Shown piece by piece: positions 16,143 through 26,402 of a DNA stretch of 64,000 bases. Position 1 is the stretch's first letter, and the number at the start of each line of letters is the position of its first letter. The stretch is from assembly GCA_034435635.1 (NCBI GenBank), contig DAOTWY010000017.1, positions 1 through 64,000 of the forward strand, written 5' to 3'. The notes beneath the pieces are model-generated. The model did no database searches, had not been told where the DNA came from, and was given only the letters and a program-made list of their open reading frames with translations. Origin of the DNA: DAOTWY01 sp003696565. GTDB lineage: Bacteria; Chloroflexota; Anaerolineae; Aggregatilineales; Phototrophicaceae. A program made the translations under genes and the position numbers.

Positions 16143-17465
16143 TCACTCTTTTTCATAAGGCTGCCCAACGGCTTTGGGTGCGGTGGCACGCCCAACTAGC
16201 CCAGCAAGCACAATCATGGTCACTAAGTAAGGTGTCATCTGGACAAATTGCACGGGAATGGGGACATTCAGCAGTTGGAAGCGTGTATCTAATGCCTGAG
16301 AGAAGCCAAAAAGCAAGCCGCCAGCCGCTGCTCCGAAGGGTGTCCACTTACCAAAGATCATCGCAGCTAGGGCAATAAAGCCCGTACCGGAGGTCATGCC
16401 ATCACGAAAGCCACCGGCGGTTTCTAAGGAGAACCATGCACCAGCTAATCCAGCGATTAACCCACCGATAATGACATTGATGTAACGGTTACGCTGAACA
16501 TTGATGCCAAGTGTATCGGCTGCGTGGGGGTTTTCTCCTACGGCACGAGTACGCAAGCCCCAACGGGTGTAATAGAGCATGACATGCGTGAGGATAACCA
16601 AAAGGAACATACTAAAGAAAATGGGCTTGCCGGTGAACAAGACCTCACCCAATACTGGGATTTTAGACAACAGCGGGATAGAAAATTCGCTGAGTGTTTC
16701 AAAAGAGGCATCTGCATTGAGGATAACCTCACGACGCATGAAGGCAGTTAAACCAAGAGCCATAATGTTAATGACAGTACCGCTGATGATCTGGTCTGTT
16801 TTGAAAGTGACAGAAAGCCAAGCATGTAATAATGCCATCAGACCACCGGAAGCCACAGCCACCGCGATTCCAATCCATAATCCGCCCTGTCCGGGGATGG
16901 AGGCGGTGACAAAGGTATAAGCCACAAATCCAAATGCCGCACCCGTGAGCATCATGCCTTCAATGGCGATATTGACCACACCGGAACGCTCACACCAAAT
17001 ACCAGCCATAGCACCGATGATGATGGGCGTACCTAAACGGAAGCTCGCGCCAAGCATGGAGATCATGTTGGTGCTTTGTCCGGCGGCGGCGAGGATCAAG
17101 ACGGTGGGGATAATCAAGATACCGGCAAGGATTAAGCCGTTGGTTTTAGTGCGTTGAGCGCGTTCGTTTTGGAGGGGAACAAGCCCATAAGTCCCAACGC
17201 CAACAAATAGCAAAGCGACAATTAGACTATACGACACGGTTGGAATTTCCAGGTTAAATGAGAGCGAATCGTCCTCATTAGGGAAGCGCAGAATAGAGGT
17301 CGTCACGCCTGGTGCCTCAAAAGCGACAGACGGAACGACATGCTGCGGCAGGGTTGTCATGCGGTAAGGAACGATTTCGTTGGTGCGTTGTAAAGCGGCG
17401 ATGAGCAATAGCCCACCCGCCAATAAAAACACAATCGAGAAGATGAATGTACGTGTGATCTTCAT
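16143..17465 (-). CDS. ABC importer permease, nucleoside/BMP type (second subunit)
   Basis: A 440-residue membrane protein. The conserved permease core (about 130-430) includes GTPIIIGAMAGIWCERSGVVNIAIEGMML and GENPHAADTLGINVQRNRYINVIIGG, typical of the BPD_transp_2/YufQ-NupQ family of nucleoside or BMP-lipoprotein importers. Before it lie a signal-anchor helix (5-27), a short outer segment and further helices, making it longer than usual (about 310-320). The start at 17465 is chosen because GGGAGG lies 9 bases upstream and the preceding gene ends 5 bp before it. It is the last gene of a three-gene operon. The substrate, possibly purine nucleosides, is inferred from family only. Confidence 0.85.
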   Translation of the reverse strand: MKITRTFIFSIVFLLAGGLLLIAALQRTNEIVPYRMTTLPQHVVPSVAFEAPGVTTSILRFPNEDDSLSFNLEIPTVSYSLIVALLFVGVGTYGLVPLQNERAQRTKTNGLILAGILIIPTVLILAAAGQSTNMISMLGASFRLGTPIIIGAMAGIWCERSGVVNIAIEGMMLTGAAFGFVAYTFVTASIPGQGGLWIGIAVAVASGGLMALLHAWLSVTFKTDQIISGTVINIMALGLTAFMRREVILNADASFETLSEFSIPLLSKIPVLGEVLFTGKPIFFSMFLLVILTHVMLYYTRWGLRTRAVGENPHAADTLGINVQRNRYINVIIGGLIAGLAGAWFSLETAGGFRDGMTSGTGFIALAAMIFGKWTPFGAAAGGLLFGFSQALDTRFQLLNVPIPVQFVQMTPYLVTMIVLAGLVGRATAPKAVGQPYEKE

Positions 17466-17470
17466 GAGTA

Positions 17471-19964
17471 TCAGCCTCCCCAGCCGGTAGAAATTTTGGC
17501 AGATGCTTTTTCTTCTGCTGTAGCTTCTGGCACACGCCAAACCATGCGAATAATGCCATCGGCAGCGATGAACATAATAATCAAGGCTTGGATAATTTTG
17601 ACCAAATCATTAGCAATATCCGCATTGACTTGCATCAACCGGTTGCCTGTCAGCAAGCCACCCCACAACAGACCAGCCCAGATCATATTACGGGGGTTAT
17701 TACGAGCTAATAAAGCAACAGCAATTGCATCAAACCCAAGCCCGGCAAAAAATTCCGGCTCCATATGCCCTTGTACCCCAGAGATCTGAATGATACCCGC
17801 CAGCCCAGCTAGCGCGCCGCTGAGGGTCATGGCTAGGACTACATTCCATTTAACGCTCATACCGGCGTATTGTGCGGCGTTTGGGTTAGCCCCAACTGTC
17901 CGCAGTTCAAAGCCGTAGATAGTGCGTTCCAAGAACCAATCTACCAGGAAAATTGTGAGGATCATCAAAACTAAGCCATAGTGTAAATTACCAGCCACAC
18001 TAGTCCAATTGACAAACACACCGCCTAAAAAGACAAGTACCCCATAAATAATTGGGCGGATGATATTTTTCAGGTTGTTTTGAATCCGCTCCCACTGAGA
18101 CCAAACGCCATATAATGCCACCAGAAAACCAGCAGCAGCAAAAATACTTATCGTGAGCGTGTCACTGGTGAACAGCGTATCAAAACGAGGTAGAGACGCG
18201 CTTGGAGCTAAGTCATCTGTGCGGGGGAAACTGCGTGATGTATCCCTAAGAACAACCGGATCAGTGGATTTGATGAGCCAATCTACCAAGCGAATGGCGA
18301 TGAAATTCATCATGATGGTGTTAATGACTTCATGAGCACCGGTATAAGCTTTAAGAATACCCGGAATCATCCCCCAGATTGCTCCTCCAATAAACCCGGC
18401 AATTAAGACCAAAGGCAAGTGCAAGGCGATGGGCAATCCCTCAAAAATGGATGAGAAGCCAACCCACGCAGCAAGTGTGGCACCAATGTAAAGCTGCCCT
18501 TCCGCACCGATGTTAAACAAGCCAGCCTTAAAACCCAATGCAACAGCTAACCCCGCGATAATAAACGGAATGGCGCGGCGCAATGTTTCCTCCAAAGCAG
18601 CGGGGAAGAACAATACAACCCGATTACCAGCATGGAAATAAACCGTTGAAGGGACTTGATAAGTTAACGATACATCTTCAATAACGGATGGGTTGAATAA
18701 ATCTTGCAAGGCAGCAATTGCCGCTTCGTCTTGCAGAGCGTCAAATTCTTCTCGTGTGACATCGCGGGTCACGCTTTCGCCATCTTCCATAAAAGTTGCC
18801 CCGCGTACGACTGTGGGGTTGAACTGGTCTGCAAGTGATTGCGGTGCGTGACCTTCAGCGATAAGTATTTGATATTCATCACGGGAGACATCTCGCACAA
18901 CAACGCGATTAGAGCGGATTGTGCCAAAGGTGTTATCCGCTGTGCTGATGGTTGAATCCGTGCTGCGGTGGATCAAAATTTGATTCAGTGGGCGGCGGAT
19001 GATGAGATATTGATCGAGGGCGACAGGTAGCTCTTGTTGGATAGCTGTGGCGACATCATTATTGGTTAAAATGCCTTCGCTATAAAGATTAGTTACTAAG
19101 CGTAATTGACTAGCAAGCTCAGCAATATCCTGCACACCTGCATCACGCAGACGTTGTTCGACTTCCGCAATTTGGCGAATTTGAACCGGTCCAATATCAT
19201 TTCCGGTATCGTCTTCCAATTCAAAAATGGTGCGGATGGCTTCCGTCGCTTCATCATCGATAGTCAACCCTAATTCATCCAAGAGTTGAAGTTGTTCATA
19301 GGCGCGGCGGAGGCGCGTGTAAGGACGCTGTGCCAGCAAGTTGAGTGCGGTCAGTAAGTCATCATCATCGAGTGTGGCGGCATGAGGAATTAATGCCTCA
19401 ATAGCGGCACGTGTATCCATATCCATATCGGTGAGGATACTATAGGTTTGAATAAACGCCTCACGGTTATCTAAATCCTGCATCTGGATGAAAAAATTAC
19501 CGATGCGGCGGAGACGTTCATCGCCAATCAAGATAATCTCACTGATATGGTCACCTAGTGTGTTAAAAGCACGTTCATCCGGCAGGGCATCGGTTTCATA
19601 ATATTGCTCGACGATGGTGTTGTAAAAACGAATATTTTCTGGTCCAACAAGGACAAGGTTTTCAGAGCGTTGTGCTAATAGACGTAATTGAGAGAAATTA
19701 ACAGGATTACCACGAGCCGCTTCGCCTTCTACAAAATCCAACACGGCGGCTACATCATCTGATTTAAGGACTGGGTTAATCGCCAAGCCAATTGAGCCTT
19801 CTAACAAACTTGTATAAGCTGTTCCGGCGACGTTCAACCCCTTACCGATGTCTCCCTGACCGCGTGTGACAACCATAAAAGGAATGGTAATAATCAGAGC
19901 GGTAATAACTGCTAAGATAGGGACAAGCGAAGGGGAAACCCGTCGCCATGCGTTAAAGAGTGGG

Positions 19965-19972
<8 letters not shown>
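17471..19972 (-). CDS. ABC importer permease with ~390-residue inserted domain
   Basis: An 833-residue protein. Residues 14-35 form a membrane helix. The normal core begins at about 462 with LEETLRRAIPFIIAGLAVALGFKAGLFNIGAEGQ and runs to about 820 as a BPD_transp_2/YufP-NupP permease. Between them, about residues 64-457, is an acidic, mostly helical region that usual family members (about 350 residues) lack. Two copies of a RDV(S/T)R(D/E)E(Y/F) block occur there at about 360-390 and 402-435, each ending near (Q/L)FNP(T/S)V. By topology it should be outside the cell. The ATG at 19972 has AAGGAGC upstream and overlaps the ATPase gene by 8 bp. The first 8 codons of a longer start are probably not used. 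Confidence 0.85.
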
Positions 19973-21500
<1,528 letters not shown>

Positions 21501-21641
21501 ACCTTAATTCCCCTTATAAGCTAAACGGATAAAAGCTGAGTATAACCTTAATCCACTAAAAGTAAAATGGAAACAAACCTTAACTTGCACAGACATCAAC
21601 ACCGTGATAAATTGAATTAAAATGTTAGTAAATTGTAACGT

Positions 21642-21660
21642 AAAAGTTTGCAAAAGTTTG
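21642..21660. repeat. Tandem AAAAGTTTG direct repeat before the response-regulator gene
   Basis: AAAAGTTTG occurs at 21642-21650 and again at 21652-21660, a 10-bp period directly upstream of the start codon. OmpR/PhoB-family regulators bind direct repeats with 10-11 bp spacing, so this might be an autoregulatory site. Its closeness to the start codon would suit repression. Confidence 0.35.
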
Positions 21661-21670
21661 GAGACGTAGC

Positions 21671-22366
21671 ATGTCCGCTGTTCCTGATAAAATTTTGGTG
21701 ATAGATGATGAAGAACCAACCGTTCAACTCATTGCGATGCTGCTGGAACGGCGTGGATTTGAAGTCATTAAAGCGTATCGTGCAGAAGAGGGATTACGCA
21801 AAGCATATAAATATCAGCCGGACTTAGTGCTGTTAGATATTATGATGCCGGATATGGACGGTTGGGATGTATGTAAGCGGCTACGGGAAATGTCTGATGT
21901 GCCGATTGTATTTCTTTCTGCCCGTGGAGACGTAAAAGATGTGGTGCGTGGGTTAGAAATGGGTGCGGATGATTATATCATCAAACCCTATGATAACGAT
22001 GAATTAGTAGCACGGGTAAAAGCACATTTGCGGCGGTCACCGCGTTCTAACATGAGTGATGAACTAGTGTTTGATGGTGGCAATTTCCGCATCAACTTCA
22101 TGAATCGAGAAGTCCATGTTCATAATGAACTCAAACATTTAACACCAAAGGAATTTAATTTATTAGGGGTTTTGGTGCGGAACGCTGGGCGGGTGGTAAC
22201 CCGTAGTGAACTGGTGACCCAAGCATGGGGAGAAGAATATAGCGATGCTATTGATAGCTTGAAACTATATGTTCATTATTTGCGCCAAAAAATAGAACGC
22301 AACCCGAATCAACCAGAATATATCATCACATCACGCGGCGTTGGGTATCGATTTGTGGGTAATTAG
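21671..22366 (+). CDS. OmpR/PhoB-family response regulator
   Basis: A 231-residue two-domain regulator. In the receiver, D12/D13 form the acidic pocket, D56 in LVLLDIMMPDMDG is the phosphorylation site, S83 occupies the switch position and K105 in YIIKPYDNDEL completes the active site. Residues about 130-228 are a winged-helix DNA-binding domain, ending in RGVGYRFVGN. No histidine kinase lies beside it, so it is an orphan regulator. GGAGACG lies upstream of the ATG. The tandem AAAAGTTTG repeat in the 5' region may be its own target, and the divergent ABC importer operon is a possible second target. Confidence 0.92.
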   Translation: MSAVPDKILVIDDEEPTVQLIAMLLERRGFEVIKAYRAEEGLRKAYKYQPDLVLLDIMMPDMDGWDVCKRLREMSDVPIVFLSARGDVKDVVRGLEMGADDYIIKPYDNDELVARVKAHLRRSPRSNMSDELVFDGGNFRINFMNREVHVHNELKHLTPKEFNLLGVLVRNAGRVVTRSELVTQAWGEEYSDAIDSLKLYVHYLRQKIERNPNQPEYIITSRGVGYRFVGN

Positions 22367-22411
22367 GCTGTGTAAATGCGATATAACATCACACTAGCCT
22401 AACATTAGCAT

Positions 22412-23161
22412 TTAAGAATTACTGGGGGGCTGGCTTTCGGTATCAATATCTAAAGCGGTAAAGCGCATAAAGGCACGCTCTTGTGGGGTCATATCCACTG
22501 GATAGTCGCTTTCATCATAGGATTCCAAAATGCGATAGCCTTCTTTAATATAACCGCGTATGGTATGTAAGCTAATCCCCATTTCATCAGCTGCCAAATG
22601 CGCAGGCATCCCTTCGATCACACATAATTTAATCGCTTGGCGAATGCGGTCAGTCAATTCAGGATATTCACGGCGATCTGGTAAGATAACAAAATCGAAT
22701 TTGTGGCGTTCTAACCATTGAGAGCATTGTTTGGCGATGCCACGAGTGATAACTAAAGGATAATCCAAAGCATAGACAATTGCCCAAGCGATTTGTAAGC
22801 GGGCTTCCTGCTTTAAAAAATATCCCCGTACACCAACTTGAACAGCCGCTTGAACCAAGTCTACATCAACAACTTGGGCTAAACAAATAACAATCAGACC
22901 TGGAATTTTATCTTTTAAAGCGGAAATCGTAGCTTTTAGGCTTGCTGCCCCACCACTATGATCCGCATCCATCACAATCACATCAGGATATTCCGCGGCA
23001 GGCAACTGATTGAGATAATCCCACATCATTTGAGTCGATTCCGCCATAAAAGTCACCCGTGTACGGCGATCCCAAGCAAGATAGCCGTTAAGTGCTTGTA
23101 AAGCATAAAAATCTGTATCTAAAAGCAAAACTTTGAGATTGACATTGCCGATAACAGACAT
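22412..23161 (-). CDS. NarL-like response regulator with diverged receiver
   Basis: A 249-residue protein. The N-terminal receiver keeps D15/D17 and the phosphorylatable D65 (VIVMDADHSGG) with K117 (YFLKQEA). The switch Thr/Ser is replaced by alanine (CLAQ). Residues about 172-213 are a LuxR/NarL-type helix-turn-helix, AADEMGISLHTIRGYIKEGYRIL. There is a spacer of about 50 residues between them, and a short tail that ends QPPSNS. It has no neighbouring kinase. The gene is convergent with the OmpR-type regulator but clearly different in class. Because the switch residue is missing, phosphorylation may not drive it in the normal way. Confidence 0.8.
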   Translation of the reverse strand: MSVIGNVNLKVLLLDTDFYALQALNGYLAWDRRTRVTFMAESTQMMWDYLNQLPAAEYPDVIVMDADHSGGAASLKATISALKDKIPGLIVICLAQVVDVDLVQAAVQVGVRGYFLKQEARLQIAWAIVYALDYPLVITRGIAKQCSQWLERHKFDFVILPDRREYPELTDRIRQAIKLCVIEGMPAHLAADEMGISLHTIRGYIKEGYRILESYDESDYPVDMTPQERAFMRFTALDIDTESQPPSNS

Positions 23162-23274
23162 GCAACTTGATCCTCTTTACCGTGTTGAAACAATGATACG
23201 CCTAAAAGGATAGACTCGCAACGCATGAGCGGGTAAACTGCTAAATTCAAAATAGGTAACTTGGCAAATAACCG

Positions 23275-24462
23275 ATGAAACGTCTTTTTATGTTGACTCC
23301 ATATTTACCTTATCCGCCTGTAAGTGGCGGACGGATGCGAACCTATAACCTGCTAAAGCATCTGAAAAACGATTATGAGATCACACTAGTTTGCTTTGGC
23401 AGACCAGAGGAACTTGCGTTTGATATTACGCCATTGGGTGATTTGTGTGACTATCATGTGGTGGAACGTGCGCCCAGTCCTGGCACCATTCAAGCTGCGT
23501 TGATGAGTGTGACTTCACCACGCGCCATCACGATGAGGCTATATGGCACAGATGCGATGAAAGCAAAAATCCGACAGTTATTAGCCAACAAACCGGCTGA
23601 CATTATCCATGTGGAATCGTTTTATATGCTACAAAACCTGCCAGACGATATTGATGTACCGGTATTACTCTCTGAACCGGCGATTGAATATCGTGCGTGG
23701 GGAAAACACGCCACGGTAGCAAAGCCTTGGTATACCCGCCCCGGAGTCGCGCTAGAAGCCTTAAAGATGCGTGTAATTGAACCGCGCTGGTGGCAAAAAG
23801 CCGATGCAGTGGGGGCAATGTCTGCAATTGATGCAGAGCTAATCCGCAAAGTCGCACCAAAGGCAACAGTTTATCTTGCACCCAACGGTGTTGATGTGGA
23901 TTTTTTTCATCCTAACGAAGCCGTTCAACGGGATAATCGTACAGCAGTTTATATGGGGGATTATAAATATTTCCCTAATACAGATGCGGTTATGTATTTT
24001 GTGGAAAGCATTATGCCACTGATTCAGCAAAAACGCCCTGATTTTCATTTAACATTACTAGGCAAAGACCCATCCCCGGCAATTCAAGCGTTAGCCGGTG
24101 AGCATATCACCGTAACGGGCTTGGTAGATGACACCCGCCCATATTTACAATCCAGCGCGGTTTTTATTTGCCCACTACGTAGTGGTAGTGGAACACGGTT
24201 TAAGCTCATGGAAGCGTTAGCCTGTGGTTGCCCTGTGGTGAGTACAAACATTGGTGCGGAAGGGTTAGATGCACAAGATGGGGTGCATATGCTGTTGAGG
24301 GATGAACCACAAGCATTTGCTGATGCCGTTGTTTCTTTATTAAACGATCCAGAAAAAGGGCGGGAAATTGGCAAGGCAGGGCGTGAATGGGTTATTCAAA
24401 AGCATGCTTGGGAACATAGCGCAGCGTTATTGCGTCAGGCATATGAAGCGATTATGTTATAA
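23275..24462 (+). CDS. Group 1 glycosyltransferase (GT4)
   Basis: A 395-residue GT-B enzyme starting MKRLFMLTPYLPYPPVSGGRM, which is characteristic of sugar transferases related to PelF/WcaI-type enzymes. The donor domain contains VYMGDYKYFPNTDAV, the GLVDDTRPYLQSSAVFICPLRSGSGTRFKLMEALACG segment with the E-x7-E-like pattern, and a C-terminal helix EHSAALLRQAYEAI. The product is probably a surface glycan or glycolipid. It is a single gene, followed by the trehalose operon after about 100 bp. The activity is not more closely predictable. Confidence 0.87.
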   Translation: MKRLFMLTPYLPYPPVSGGRMRTYNLLKHLKNDYEITLVCFGRPEELAFDITPLGDLCDYHVVERAPSPGTIQAALMSVTSPRAITMRLYGTDAMKAKIRQLLANKPADIIHVESFYMLQNLPDDIDVPVLLSEPAIEYRAWGKHATVAKPWYTRPGVALEALKMRVIEPRWWQKADAVGAMSAIDAELIRKVAPKATVYLAPNGVDVDFFHPNEAVQRDNRTAVYMGDYKYFPNTDAVMYFVESIMPLIQQKRPDFHLTLLGKDPSPAIQALAGEHITVTGLVDDTRPYLQSSAVFICPLRSGSGTRFKLMEALACGCPVVSTNIGAEGLDAQDGVHMLLRDEPQAFADAVVSLLNDPEKGREIGKAGREWVIQKHAWEHSAALLRQAYEAIML

Positions 24463-24558
24463 TGATACCGTTATTGGCGGTTGATGATATGCGTTTTAGA
24501 AAAGGTGTTGCCATAACGATGTAACAACCCGTAGCTTCCTCAAACTGAAAGAAGAGAG

Positions 24559-26340
24559 ATGCTTGGTGCAAACTTAACAAAAGATGGCGAAGTAACGTTT
24601 ACGGTCTGGGCACCTAAAGCCCAAACAGTCGAAGTACATCTCTTAACTGATAATCGTTATATTCCAATGGAAAGAGATGATCGTGGCTATTTCATCTGTC
24701 GTGTGGCGGGCATTCAAGCGGGAGAGCGTTATTTTTATCGACTAGATGGCGAAAAAGAACGCCCAGACCCCGCCTCACGATCACAACCAGATGGGGTTCA
24801 TCAGGCATCCGCTGTGGTTGATCCTCACTATGATTGGCAAGTGACAAATTGGTCTCCCCCCACACTGAGAAACTCCGTGTTTTATGAGTTGCATGTTGGC
24901 ACATTTACACCAGAAGGCACATTTGAAGCCATTATCCCACACTTGCCACGCTTAAAATCACTTGGTATTACCACATTAGAACTCATGCCAATTGCTCAAT
25001 TCCCTGGTGAACGCAACTGGGGCTATGATGGCGTGGGGTTATACGCACCTCAAAACAGCTATGGCGGCGGGATCGGACTCAAGCGGTTGGTGGATGCCGC
25101 ACATGCCCATGGATTAGCGGTTTTTCTGGATGTGGTTTATAACCACCTGGGACCGGAGGGAAATTATCTGTGGAATTATGGTTATTATTTCACAGATCGC
25201 TATCGCAGTTCTTGGGGAGATGTATTGAACTTTGACGGGGCTTATAGCGACGAAGTGCGCCGCTTCTTCATTGAAAATGCCATCTATTGGATGCGAGATT
25301 ATCATATTGACGGTTTCCGGTTAGATGCCACGCATGCTTTGTTTGATTTTCGTGCAGTACCATTTTTAGAAGAATTGGTTGCAGCTGTTCATGATTGGGC
25401 AGATCAACACAGCCGGCGGGTTTATGTCATTGCAGAAAATGACCGGAGCGATCGTAAAACAGTGCTACCACGTGAGTTAGGTGGCGTGGGGTTAGATGCA
25501 CAATGGCTAGATGACTTGCATCATGTCATACATCATGCACTCACCGGGGAAGCAGATGGGTATTATATGGATTACGCCCGTTTTGACTTGATCGCTAAAG
25601 TGTTACGAGAAGGCTTCGCGCTTTCTGGTGAATATTCCCCACATATGAAACGGCGGCATGGCACATCATCGGCGGATATTCCATCTGATCGGTTTATAGT
25701 CTGTGTACAAAATCACGATCAAGTGGGCAATCGCATGTTAGGTGAACGGCTGACGCATTTAACAGACTTAGCTGGACGTAAATTAGCGGCGGGGGTATTA
25801 CTAACATCCCCATACATCCCTTTGTTGTTCATGGGGGAAGAATATGGGGAAACCGCGCCCTTTTTGTATTTTATCTCTCATGGCGATGCGCAATTGGTAG
25901 AAGCCGTGCGCAAAGGACGTAAAGCGGAGTTTGCTTATTTTAACTGGCAAGCAGACCCGCCAGACCCATTTGCCATTGAAACATTTCAGCGCAGTAAGAT
26001 CAATCACGACTTACGCCATGAAGGAGAGCATGCAGAACTCTATGCGTATTATAAAGCGTTGCTCAAACTGCGGCGCGAAACGCCTGCGCTCACTAATCCA
26101 CACCGTGAAGATACTCATGTCATGACACAGGGGAAAATAATCTGTATGGAACGCCGATACGGCACGCAGATTGTGCGAATTTTCATGAATTTCCATTTAA
26201 GCGAGCCACAGATATTTACATCTGAGCATGTTGGGGATTTTTATAAGGTTTTTGATTCTACTAGTACTGCACCTCAATCTTTGCCACAAACGCTGACATT
26301 ACCGCCAAAAGCATTTGTTGTTTATCAAGGCAATAGTTAG
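24559..26340 (+). CDS. treZ: Malto-oligosyltrehalose trehalohydrolase
   Basis: A 593-residue GH13 enzyme of normal length. It releases trehalose from malto-oligosyltrehalose. The N-terminal carbohydrate-binding module (about 1-95) is followed by the (beta/alpha)8 barrel. The catalytic residues are D256 (nucleophile, GFRLDATHAL), E293 (acid, VIAENDRSDRK) and D387 (QNHDQVGNR). VFYELHVGTFTPEGTF (107-122) is a treZ hallmark. The ATG has AAGAGAG upstream. It is followed by treY after 62 bp, giving the complete TreY-TreZ route from maltodextrin to trehalose. No debranching enzyme (treX) is present here. Confidence 0.95.
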   Translation: MLGANLTKDGEVTFTVWAPKAQTVEVHLLTDNRYIPMERDDRGYFICRVAGIQAGERYFYRLDGEKERPDPASRSQPDGVHQASAVVDPHYDWQVTNWSPPTLRNSVFYELHVGTFTPEGTFEAIIPHLPRLKSLGITTLELMPIAQFPGERNWGYDGVGLYAPQNSYGGGIGLKRLVDAAHAHGLAVFLDVVYNHLGPEGNYLWNYGYYFTDRYRSSWGDVLNFDGAYSDEVRRFFIENAIYWMRDYHIDGFRLDATHALFDFRAVPFLEELVAAVHDWADQHSRRVYVIAENDRSDRKTVLPRELGGVGLDAQWLDDLHHVIHHALTGEADGYYMDYARFDLIAKVLREGFALSGEYSPHMKRRHGTSSADIPSDRFIVCVQNHDQVGNRMLGERLTHLTDLAGRKLAAGVLLTSPYIPLLFMGEEYGETAPFLYFISHGDAQLVEAVRKGRKAEFAYFNWQADPPDPFAIETFQRSKINHDLRHEGEHAELYAYYKALLKLRRETPALTNPHREDTHVMTQGKIICMERRYGTQIVRIFMNFHLSEPQIFTSEHVGDFYKVFDSTSTAPQSLPQTLTLPPKAFVVYQGNS

Positions 26341-26402
26341 CTTTCGGTCATACAGACACATTGAACATACTTTGATAGCGATTAACAAAGAAAGGACGAT
26401 CC

